Source: Desulfobacteraceae bacterium (GTDB taxonomy: Bacteria; Desulfobacterota; Desulfobacteria; Desulfobacterales; Desulfobacteraceae). From it: a stretch of DNA of 35,014 nucleotides. The translations under genes and the position numbers were made by a program. The DNA lies in NCBI GenBank assembly GCA_016744295.1, contig JADGEQ010000058.1, positions 1 to 35,014 of the forward strand, read 5' to 3'. The notes under the pieces were generated by a model. The model worked only from the letters and a program-made list of their open reading frames with translations, did not search any database and was not told where the DNA came from. This document shows, piece by piece, positions 1 to 7,038 of this stretch. Numbering within the stretch: position 1 is the stretch's first letter; every line of letters starts with the position of its first letter.

Positions 1-348
1 GCCGGCACTTTCCATCATCATGGACACCAGGTTTTTGCCGATGTCATGGAGGTCGCCCTTGACCGTACCGATAAGAACAGAGGCACCGGTTGCGGACTCA
101 CCTTCTCCCAAAAGGGGTTTCAGGACGGCTACGCAGTCTCCCATGGCCCTGGCAGCCATGAGAACTTCAGGGATAAACATGTCACCGTTTTCCATTTTTT
201 CGCCCACAATGTCCATGCCGGCAATCAACCCCTTGTTGAGAATATCACTGGCCGGGGTGCCTTCTGTGATGGCAGCATTTACCAGTTGTGTTACTTGGGC
301 GGTGTCACATGCGACAAGGGCATCTATCATCGAATTGAAATCAGTCAT
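1..348 (-). CDS. Corrinoid (B12)-binding methyltransferase partner protein, MtgC/MttC-like, 3' end missing
   Basis: This is the first 116 codons of a minus-strand gene that runs off the left edge. The N-terminal part (residues about 1-85) fits the helical B12-binding cap domain of methionine-synthase-like corrinoid proteins, with a segment reading GDMFIPEVLMAARAM. Near residue 100 comes the signature KGDLHDIGKN, whose DxHxxG core supplies the histidine ligand to cobalt. In this family the protein carries the methyl group from an MttB-type methyltransferase to a second methyltransferase. The ATG is preceded by AAAGGAG, which overlaps the stop region of the MttB gene upstream; the two genes are 12 bp apart and clearly co-transcribed. 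The rest of the protein (Rossmann-like cobalamin fold) lies outside the window. Confidence 0.93.
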   Translation of the reverse strand, partial: MTDFNSMIDALVACDTAQVTQLVNAAITEGTPASDILNKGLIAGMDIVGEKMENGDMFIPEVLMAARAMGDCVAVLKPLLGEGESATGASVLIGTVKGDLHDIGKNLVSMMMESAG

Positions 349-360
349 CTTCTTTCTCCT

Positions 361-1782
361 TTATGAGTTTTTGCGTTTTTCAACATAATTGGTGAGTTGT
401 TTTTCTATTTCAGGGTCAATTTCCGGTTTTTCATAGGCAGCCAGCCGTTGGGCAACCTTGTCTTCGGCCAATTGATCCACCCGTTTTTTACCGCCCTTGG
501 CCCAGGCATCGGGGTTTTTCCGGCTCATTAAAGTGGGCATGAAAAATTCAGTCCGGCATAGCTGGAAGGTTTTGGGATGGGTCAGGTATTGGCCACCGAT
601 ACCGACTTCCTTGATGACGTCAATATCAATGGACTCATCGGTGAGGGCCAGCGGGCGTATCATGCTCCGTACCATTCCGCAGACCTCCTCGTCAATGAGA
701 AATTTTTCAAAACTCATGGCAATATAGGAACCCAGGATGCCGCAGGAGTGCAAGATGAAATTGATTCCGCCTCTGGCTGCGGTTGAAAGGGCCAGAGCAG
801 ATTCTGCACCGGCCTGGGCATCGGGGAAGAGTGAATCGGTCAACCCGCCGCCGGATCTGGCCGGCAGGTTGTAGAACCTTGCCATTTGGGCAACCAGATG
901 AATGTTTTTGGACAGCTCGGGTGCGCCAATGGAAAGCGCCCCTGTTTTCATGTCCATGGCCGAGGAGGTGGACCCGTAGATCACCGGTGCTCCCGGTCTT
1001 ACCAATTGGGCCAGGGTGATACCGGCCAGGATTTCTGCATTCTGGAGGGCCAAAACACCGTCCAGGGTCACGGGGCCGGAGCCGCCGGCCATGACCAGGG
1101 AGGCAACCACACAGGCCTGGTTGTGACGGGCAAGCTCAATGAGAGCCCCAATCATTTCATCGGAAAATTGTAAGGGAGACAGGGAGTTGATCAGGGAGAC
1201 CGATACGGTCTTGTCCATGATGTTTTCCTTACCGCCCCAGAGAATACCGGCCATTTCAATGCCGTCAATGGCACCCTGGCGGGAAACCGGGCTTCCCATG
1301 AAGGGTTTGTCGCACAGCAGCATATTGGACAGGTTCAGATCCAGGTGAACGGTGTCGTGGGGCATATCAGCCGGTTCCACCATCATCCAGCCGTTCATGT
1401 CAATATAAGGAGATGTTTGGATCAGTTTGCAGAAATTGTCATAATCCTCCATGGTGGCCTGGCGTTGTTCTCCCAGGGCATCCATGACAAAGGGAGCACC
1501 GTATCCGGGTAGGAAAACAAAATCATCTTCTCCGATTTCAACGCTTTTTGAAGGGTTTCTGGCATGGACAGTGAATCGCCTGGGGGCTGTTTTTAAGGCT
1601 TTCTGAATATCGGATTCCTCAAAGAATACAATACTGCCTTCCACCCTATGCCCGTTTGCCTTAAAGATTTCAAGGGCCTCTTGATCATTAAAGGAAACCC
1701 CGGTGGTCTTTAAAAGATCCATGGAGGCGCCATGGATCTTTTCCATATTCTGGGTACTCAGTTCCTGCATTCGGTCGTACAT
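361..1782 (-). CDS. MttB-family non-pyrrolysine methyltransferase, probably glycine betaine:corrinoid methyltransferase (MtgB-like)
   Basis: The 473-residue product belongs to the trimethylamine methyltransferase (MttB, COG5598) superfamily. The frame is open throughout with no in-frame amber codon, so it is one of the members lacking pyrrolysine. Its length matches the characterised glycine betaine methyltransferase MtgB (about 475 aa). Family-like segments include PGAPVIYGSTSSAMDM and GGLTDSLFPDAQAG in the TIM-barrel core. The expected reaction is transfer of one methyl from a quaternary amine to Co(I) of the partner corrinoid protein, in the cytoplasm. The ATG has an AAAGGAG ribosome site. 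The gene sits between a BCCT transporter and a corrinoid protein, which favours glycine betaine. Other betaines such as proline betaine or carnitine cannot be excluded from sequence alone. Confidence 0.88.
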   Translation of the reverse strand: MYDRMQELSTQNMEKIHGASMDLLKTTGVSFNDQEALEIFKANGHRVEGSIVFFEESDIQKALKTAPRRFTVHARNPSKSVEIGEDDFVFLPGYGAPFVMDALGEQRQATMEDYDNFCKLIQTSPYIDMNGWMMVEPADMPHDTVHLDLNLSNMLLCDKPFMGSPVSRQGAIDGIEMAGILWGGKENIMDKTVSVSLINSLSPLQFSDEMIGALIELARHNQACVVASLVMAGGSGPVTLDGVLALQNAEILAGITLAQLVRPGAPVIYGSTSSAMDMKTGALSIGAPELSKNIHLVAQMARFYNLPARSGGGLTDSLFPDAQAGAESALALSTAARGGINFILHSCGILGSYIAMSFEKFLIDEEVCGMVRSMIRPLALTDESIDIDVIKEVGIGGQYLTHPKTFQLCRTEFFMPTLMSRKNPDAWAKGGKKRVDQLAEDKVAQRLAAYEKPEIDPEIEKQLTNYVEKRKNS

Positions 1783-1797
1783 TGTCTTTTCTCCTTT

Positions 1798-1815
1798 AAG
1801 AGGGATGACCCTCTT
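1798..1815 (-). other. Intercistronic stem-loop upstream of the MttB-family gene
   Basis: A perfect 7-bp inverted repeat (AAGAGGG / CCCTCTT) with a 4-nt loop lies in the 73-bp gap between the transporter stop and the methyltransferase start. On the minus-strand transcript it ends 15 nt before the ATG and abuts the AAAGGAG ribosome site. It could stabilise the downstream message or modulate translation. On the plus strand it is followed by five T residues and would look like a terminator, but no plus-strand gene needs one here. Confidence 0.5.
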
Positions 1816-1855
1816 TTTGAATGGATACTGCCCGGTCAGGCTTTGGCCGGAATAT

Positions 1856-3358
1856 TTAGTCCTTGTTTTCTCGTTTGTATTGGTTCAATCCCCTGAAGGT
1901 GCCGTAAAGTACAAGCAGCAGCAGGAACATCAAGGGGAATGCCGTTGCAATGGAGGCGGTCTGTATGGCTTTGAGGCTGCCGCTTCCTGCCAGAACGGCT
2001 GCCACGGCCCCCAGGGCAATGCCCCAGAATGCCCTAAGGTTTCGCCCTGGGTTTTCATGTCCAGAGACGAACATGGCAAGGGCGATGGCTGCGGAATTGG
2101 CAGAGGTCAAAAAGAAGGTGCCGATGAGAAAGATCAGAGCAACGGCTAAGATTCCGGTCATGGGCAGGTTCTGGGCAATGGCAAAAATGGCGCTTTCCAT
2201 ACCGTGTTCCTTCATGACAGCGGATACGTTAAAATGGATGCCGGCCCCGCCAATTACCCCATACCAGAGGAAATTTCCCAGGGTGGGGAGGATCAGGGTG
2301 GCAGCAACGGTTTCCCGGATGGTCCTCCCCTTGGAAATCCTTGCGATGAAAACCGCCACAAAGGGAGCCCAGCTCATCCACCATGCCCAGTAGAAGACGG
2401 TCCAGCTTCCAATCCAATTGCCTTCATAGCCCGGAGCGGTAAAAAGGCTCATGGGAATAAAATGGAGCAGATACTGACCAATGGCATTGGTGGTCAAATT
2501 GATTAGAAAAATAGTGGGGCCGAATACCAGGATGAAAAACCAGACCACCACAAACACCCACATATTGATGTCCCCGATCAGTTTTACCCCTTTTTGCAGA
2601 CCCGTGTAAACGGAAATGGTGAAAATGGCGGTGAGAATACCAATGATGATATAGGTGCTGGAGGGGCCAAGCTGCATCCCGTAATAGTATTTGAGACCTG
2701 CAGACAGCTGGAGGGCCACAAAACCCGTGGTAGTGGCAAGACCTCCCAGGGTGGCAAACACGGCAAAAATATCCAGAACTTTTCCCCAGAAACCGTGGAT
2801 TCGGTCACCGATGATATAGTAAAAGGCCGAGGAAAATTTTAAGGGAAGATTTTGGGTGAAGCAGGCATGTCCGATGGCAATGGTCAGCATGGCATAGATG
2901 GACCAGGCGCTCAAGCCCCAGTGAAAAAAAGAATAGGTCATGGCGTTGGCGCCAGCCACAGGTGTGCTGGGTTCACCGCCAAAATAGGGGGGCACGCTCG
3001 TATAATGGTAGGCGGGCTCAGCAGGCCCCCAGAAGACAATGCCTGCGGCAATGGCAGATCCAAAGAGCATGGCAAACCAGGAAAAGTTGGAAAATTCAGG
3101 TTTGTCACCGGGAAGTCCCAGTTTCATATTGCCGTATTTGTTACCCATGAGCACAAAACAGCCCATGACCAGCATAAAAACAGTCAAAAGATAGAGCCAG
3201 GCCCACTGGGTGGTGGTCCAGCTGAAAACCGCATTGATGACCGTGGTCATGTTTTCTGGAAAAAAAACAGACCAGAGAACAAAAAGAACGGTTACAGAGG
3301 CAGATACCCAGAAAACAAAGGGATCAAAAGGTCTTGTTGAATCAATATTTTGTGCCAC
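1856..3358 (-). CDS. BCCT-family betaine/choline/carnitine transporter
   Basis: The 500-residue integral membrane protein has the hallmarks of the betaine-carnitine-choline transporter family. The motif FHWGLSAWSIY (W147, W152, Y155) corresponds to the aromatic substrate box of TM4. The family signature around residues 319-348 is present in two parts, FYWAWWMSWAPF and FIARISKGRTIRE. About twelve hydrophobic segments are visible. The protein would import a quaternary ammonium compound, by Na+ or H+ symport or by exchange, to feed the downstream methyltransferase. The C-terminus is short, without the long regulatory tail of osmosensing BetP, which fits a catabolic role. The start is GTG at 3358, seven bases after AGGAG. 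It is the first gene of the operon and has a sigma-54 promoter 80-95 bp upstream. Confidence 0.95.
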   Translation of the reverse strand: MAQNIDSTRPFDPFVFWVSASVTVLFVLWSVFFPENMTTVINAVFSWTTTQWAWLYLLTVFMLVMGCFVLMGNKYGNMKLGLPGDKPEFSNFSWFAMLFGSAIAAGIVFWGPAEPAYHYTSVPPYFGGEPSTPVAGANAMTYSFFHWGLSAWSIYAMLTIAIGHACFTQNLPLKFSSAFYYIIGDRIHGFWGKVLDIFAVFATLGGLATTTGFVALQLSAGLKYYYGMQLGPSSTYIIIGILTAIFTISVYTGLQKGVKLIGDINMWVFVVVWFFILVFGPTIFLINLTTNAIGQYLLHFIPMSLFTAPGYEGNWIGSWTVFYWAWWMSWAPFVAVFIARISKGRTIRETVAATLILPTLGNFLWYGVIGGAGIHFNVSAVMKEHGMESAIFAIAQNLPMTGILAVALIFLIGTFFLTSANSAAIALAMFVSGHENPGRNLRAFWGIALGAVAAVLAGSGSLKAIQTASIATAFPLMFLLLLVLYGTFRGLNQYKRENKD

Positions 3359-3437
3359 AAGGATACTCCTGTTTATATTTTTTTGTTTTCCATCCCCTTA
3401 TTCCCGTTGAAAAGTGTGGAAATATTTTTATGGTAAT

Positions 3438-3453
3438 AGCAGAATGTATACCA
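3438..3453 (-). promoter_or_regulatory. Sigma-54 (-24/-12) promoter of the transporter-methyltransferase operon
   Basis: The minus strand reads TGGTATACATTCTGCT, which fits every fixed position of the consensus TGGYRYRNNNNYYGCW. Transcription would start near 3426, about 68 nt before the GTG of the transporter gene. A sigma-54 activator gene lies directly upstream and a palindrome sits about 100 bp upstream, the usual arrangement of enhancer and promoter. Confidence 0.75.
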
Positions 3454-3553
3454 AGGCAGACTGTTTTTAATATTTTTTGAGTATTTTGTCTTAACTGTTT
3501 AATATATTTACGAAAATATTATTTAAATTTTAAGTAGCTCCCAGGAGGTGCAA

Positions 3554-3623
3554 CAATAACTGAAAAAAAATTTTCAGTTATTGCTGCAGGATAGAAAAAA
3601 AATTTTCACCTGAAAAAAATTTT
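3554..3623. repeat. 13-bp palindrome plus repeated A7-8T4 blocks, putative enhancer (UAS) region
   Basis: Positions 3554-3583 form a perfect 13-bp inverted repeat (CAATAACTGAAAA and its complement) around four A residues. The block GAAAAAAAATTTT at its centre recurs at 3594-3606 and, one A shorter, at 3612-3623. The G residues are 32 and 18 bp apart. The first copy is about 109 bp upstream of the sigma-54 promoter, a typical distance for activator binding. The palindrome could instead terminate the upstream regulator gene, but on the minus strand no T run follows it. Confidence 0.5.
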
Positions 3624-3652
3624 AAAGATTCAAGGGTTTAGCTTTATGGATT

Positions 3653-5125
3653 TTAACTTTTTAGAGGCCGGGGAATAAAATCCACACGAAATATTTTGTA
3701 TTTTTTTATTTTATAATGGAGAAGCTGCCGTGAAATTCCCAGGCTTTTGGCGGCCTGGCTCACATTGCCCCGGTACGCTGTAAGGGCTTTTTCAACCGCT
3801 TTTTTTTCCTGGTCTGCCTGGATTTTGGCAAGGCCCTCCCGGGGGGGCAGATCGGTGGGGGGCGTTTTGGGTTTTAGCCCTGCATTAAAATCCAAGGGTT
3901 CCAATTCTATTTTTTTAATGGAATCCAACCCCGGAGTAAAGTGTTCAATTCCCAGGATCTCTTCCTGGCCTGCCATATTCATGGCCCCCTCGATGAGATG
4001 CTCCAGCTCCCGGATATTACCGGGCCACTGATAGGCGATGAATAATTCAAGAACCTCCTGGGAAATCTGTGTTATGTGGGTTCCCAGCCGGTCATTGATT
4101 TTTTTGATAAAATGGGTGACCAGCTCTTCCAGATTATCTCGTCTTTCCCTCAGGGAGGGCAGTTTGACAATGACCACGCCCAACCGGTAAAAAAGATCTG
4201 TCCTCAGTTGTTCTTCCCGGATGGCAACCCTGGGATCCCGGCTCACCGAGCTGATGATTTTGACATCCACGGGGGTTTCCCTGACAGAGCCCACCCTGCG
4301 GACCTGTTTTTCCTGGAGAACTCTCAATAGTTTTGCCTGGAGTTCCTTTGGCATGGCCAGAAGTTCATCCAGAAAAAGGGTGCCGCCATGGGCACTTTCA
4401 AAGAGACCCGGCTTGTCCAAAGCGCCGGTAAATGCCCCCCGGGTGGTGCCGAAGAGCATACCCTCCAAAAGATCATGGGGAATGGCCGCACAATTTACGG
4501 CTACATATTTTTCCCGGCGTCTGGGGCTGTGGTTATGGATGGACTGGGCAAAGAGTTCCTTGCCGGTTCCGGTTTCTCCCTGGATCATGATGGGGGAGGA
4601 GGAGGCCGCCGCCTTTTGAGCCATCTCCTTTACCCGCATGAAATCAGCCCCTGTACCGATCAGGTCGGCAAAGGTGTACTGGGTGCTGTTGCCCAGATCT
4701 GATCGAAATTCGTTGCCAGAGGTTATGGGGGTTGATTTTTGAAACAGTTCATAGTCTTTGACAAAACAGATCACCCCGTTGATGGTTTCTTTGGTGAACA
4801 GGGGATAGGAACTGGTGATGGTGTTGGCCACCTTGCCGGAACAGGTTCTATAAAGAAAAGCCTGGTTTTTGACAGGGGAATGCTGGTGAATGACCTGCAT
4901 GATCAGACTGGTGTGGTTGTTGAGTTCATAAATATCGGTCACCTTGAGCCCAATCACATTCTTGGGGTCCAACCCGTCAATTTTGGACTGGGCTGTGTTA
5001 TAAAAAAGGATTGTTCCGTTGATGTCTGTAATAATCACACCGTCATCCAACCGGTTCAGCACCGATAAAAAATCGATATTTTCCATGTCCAACAGGTCTA
5101 AGGGATCATGATTGGGCAAGGGCAT
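3653..5125 (-). CDS. PAS-AAA-Fis sigma-54-dependent transcriptional activator (RocR-like)
   Basis: The 490-residue protein has an N-terminal PAS sensor (about 17-130), a sigma-54 interaction AAA+ domain with Walker A GETGTGKE (183-190) and the loop GAFTGA (230-235) that contacts sigma-54, and a C-terminal Fis-type helix-turn-helix (GNVSQAAKSLGISRQLLHYK). There is no receiver domain, so the signal is probably a ligand sensed by PAS rather than phosphorylation. The start ATG follows AAGGAAG. It lies just upstream of the sigma-54 promoter of the betaine operon and is its most likely activator. It is clearly paralogous to the activators at 5370 and 28805, with which it shares the segment before the second PAS strand and the ending YKIKKY. 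Confidence 0.93.
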   Translation of the reverse strand: MPLPNHDPLDLLDMENIDFLSVLNRLDDGVIITDINGTILFYNTAQSKIDGLDPKNVIGLKVTDIYELNNHTSLIMQVIHQHSPVKNQAFLYRTCSGKVANTITSSYPLFTKETINGVICFVKDYELFQKSTPITSGNEFRSDLGNSTQYTFADLIGTGADFMRVKEMAQKAAASSSPIMIQGETGTGKELFAQSIHNHSPRRREKYVAVNCAAIPHDLLEGMLFGTTRGAFTGALDKPGLFESAHGGTLFLDELLAMPKELQAKLLRVLQEKQVRRVGSVRETPVDVKIISSVSRDPRVAIREEQLRTDLFYRLGVVIVKLPSLRERRDNLEELVTHFIKKINDRLGTHITQISQEVLELFIAYQWPGNIRELEHLIEGAMNMAGQEEILGIEHFTPGLDSIKKIELEPLDFNAGLKPKTPPTDLPPREGLAKIQADQEKKAVEKALTAYRGNVSQAAKSLGISRQLLHYKIKKYKIFRVDFIPRPLKS

Positions 5126-5225
5126 GGATGACTTCCTTAAAAATTGTTTGTTAAACCGCCAGAAAGTTGATCTGTAACCATAGCATATCCCCGGCCGATA
5201 TCAAATACCTGGCCCGCTATAATAA

Positions 5226-5266
5226 TTTGGGTTCAGGATCCATGACAAAATTGAATTAAACCCAAA
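5226..5266. repeat. Inverted repeat in the divergent regulator intergenic region
   Basis: TTTGGGTT (5226-5233) and AACCCAAA (5259-5266) form a perfect 8-bp inverted repeat with a 25-bp spacer. It sits between the two divergently transcribed activator genes, next to a TATAAT box at 5218-5223 on the plus strand. It may be an operator through which one of the activators controls its own gene. No -35 box of quality was found. Confidence 0.35.
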
Positions 5267-5369
5267 AGTATGGTAAATCTAATGAAAAAATAGCCCTTCT
5301 GTTAACCTATAGATTTTATGGGGTTTCAGACGCACTAAACAACATGCCGGAGATAATGAAAGTATAAAA

Positions 5370-6830
5370 ATGGCTGATTCAAGAAAAAAAAACCCGGGGA
5401 AATTTTTACTGGATCTGGATCGGGCAGATTATCTGTCTATTTTTGATGAGTTTAGTGATGGGGTGCTGGTTGCAAATGCCAAAGGGGTGATCATCTATTA
5501 CAACCAGTCCATGTCGCGCATTGATGAACTAAATTCCGATGATGTTATCTCTCGAAAAATTACAGATGTTTATGAACTTGATGATACCAGCAGTATTATC
5601 ATGCAGTGTCTGGCCACACAAAAACCCATCATTGACAAACCTATTTATTATCGCACAAAAATGGGCAAAATTGCCAATACCATCCACAATGTGATGCCCA
5701 TTTTTAACAAAAACAAGATGGTCGGAACCATCTGTTTTGTCAGGGATTATCATTCCCTGGCAGGCACCATTGCATCCATGCAGCTGCCGGGCAAAGACCA
5801 GCAGTTTGACGGTGATTCCATGACATTTGAAAGAATTATCGGGGAAAACCCGGCTTTTGTGGATGCCATTAATTCCTCGAGAATGGCGGCAAACACCCCC
5901 TCGCCTGTGATGCTTTTTGGTGAGACCGGTACGGGCAAAGAGCTGTTTGCAAGGTCTATCCACAACCACAGCTCCCGAAGTACCAAAAGATACACGCCGG
6001 TAAATTGTGCCGCTATTCCTGAAAATCTTTTGGAAGGGATTCTGTTCGGTACATCCAAGGGGGCTTTTACCGGTTCTGTGAACAAGGCGGGATTGTTTGA
6101 AAGAACCAATAAGGGCACGATCTTTCTTGATGAGGTCAACTCCATGCCCATTGGGCTTCAGAGTAAAATTTTACGAAGCATCCAGGAAAGCAAGGTTAGA
6201 AGAGTCGGCGCCCTCAAAGAGATTGAAACCGACTTAAAAATTATCAGCTCTGTGAACAAGGATCCCCATGTCACCATAGCAGACGGCACATTGAGGTCCG
6301 ATCTTTTTTACCGGTTGGGCGTTGTCTTTATCCATATTGTGCCCCTGAGAGAACGAATGGGGGATCTTGATCTGCTGGTGACCCATTTTATAGAAAAGCA
6401 TAACGCGGCTTTGGGTAAAGGGGTTGAAAAAATTTCCGATGAAGTGATGTCGCTATTCAAAGCCTATGACTGGCCGGGCAATGTCAGGGAGCTTGAACAT
6501 GTGATTGAGGGGGCAATGAATATTGTGGACACCGACCCTATGATCCAGATTCAGCATTTGCAGACCCATTTTTCAAACTGGTCCGCAAATACCAAACCGG
6601 AAAAATTACCAGGACCGGAAAGGCGTCGGGGTTATATAGAAACAGAAAATCACCACACTAATTTGATGAAAGAACAATCAACCCATGAAAAAAATATTAT
6701 TAAAAATAAGCTGGTTGAGAACAAGGGAAATATCTCCAAAACTGCCAGATCCCTCGGAATTTCCCGGCAGCTCCTCTATTATAAAATCAAGAAATACACC
6801 ATCAGCCGGGAGATAACCCACCCGGTTTAG
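5370..6830 (+). CDS. PAS-AAA-Fis sigma-54-dependent transcriptional activator (RocR-like), second copy
   Basis: The 486-residue product has the same architecture as its divergent neighbour. A PAS domain lies at about 20-130, the AAA+ domain carries Walker A GETGTGKE (184-191), the sigma-54 contact loop is GAFTGS (231-236), and a Fis-type helix-turn-helix closes the protein (GNISKTARSLGISRQLLYYK). The loop ends in Ser where the other two paralogues have Ala. No receiver domain is present. The ribosome site is weak (GGAG about 13 nt before the ATG). Its target is not obvious; it could act on the betaine operon, on the second methyltransferase operon, or on genes outside the window. Confidence 0.92.
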   Translation: MADSRKKNPGKFLLDLDRADYLSIFDEFSDGVLVANAKGVIIYYNQSMSRIDELNSDDVISRKITDVYELDDTSSIIMQCLATQKPIIDKPIYYRTKMGKIANTIHNVMPIFNKNKMVGTICFVRDYHSLAGTIASMQLPGKDQQFDGDSMTFERIIGENPAFVDAINSSRMAANTPSPVMLFGETGTGKELFARSIHNHSSRSTKRYTPVNCAAIPENLLEGILFGTSKGAFTGSVNKAGLFERTNKGTIFLDEVNSMPIGLQSKILRSIQESKVRRVGALKEIETDLKIISSVNKDPHVTIADGTLRSDLFYRLGVVFIHIVPLRERMGDLDLLVTHFIEKHNAALGKGVEKISDEVMSLFKAYDWPGNVRELEHVIEGAMNIVDTDPMIQIQHLQTHFSNWSANTKPEKLPGPERRRGYIETENHHTNLMKEQSTHEKNIIKNKLVENKGNISKTARSLGISRQLLYYKIKKYTISREITHPV

Positions 6831-6898
6831 GGGGGAGATACTTCTGTTTGTCCTACCCTGCCCATACGCGGTTGGGGGATGTGATTTTTTTGGATGAA

Positions 6899-6922
6899 CC
6901 GGTAATCATCTGATTTGACCGG
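6899..6922. repeat. Short inverted repeat CCGGT/ACCGG upstream of the kinase gene
   Basis: CCGGT at 6899-6903 and ACCGG at 6918-6922 form a 5-bp inverted repeat, and the hexamer ACCGGT also occurs near 6971. A TTGACA hexamer lies at 6941-6946 but no good -10 box follows it. The 208-bp gap holds nothing else recognisable; the repeat may be an operator for the kinase-regulator pair or a weak terminator. Confidence 0.25.
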
Positions 6923-7038
6923 GGATGATATAGATATTGCTTGACATTCCCATTAAATTCAAATTTGATAACCGGTATGGATCATAAGGATATCTTGGGA
7001 CTCAACCTGATAGTTATGAGCACAATAGGGCAACTGCC

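Noticed and set aside
361..1782. Pyrrolysine-containing methyltransferase
   Set aside because: The frame has no in-frame TAG before its natural stop, and the length is full for the non-pyrrolysine members. The same holds for the gene at 26563.
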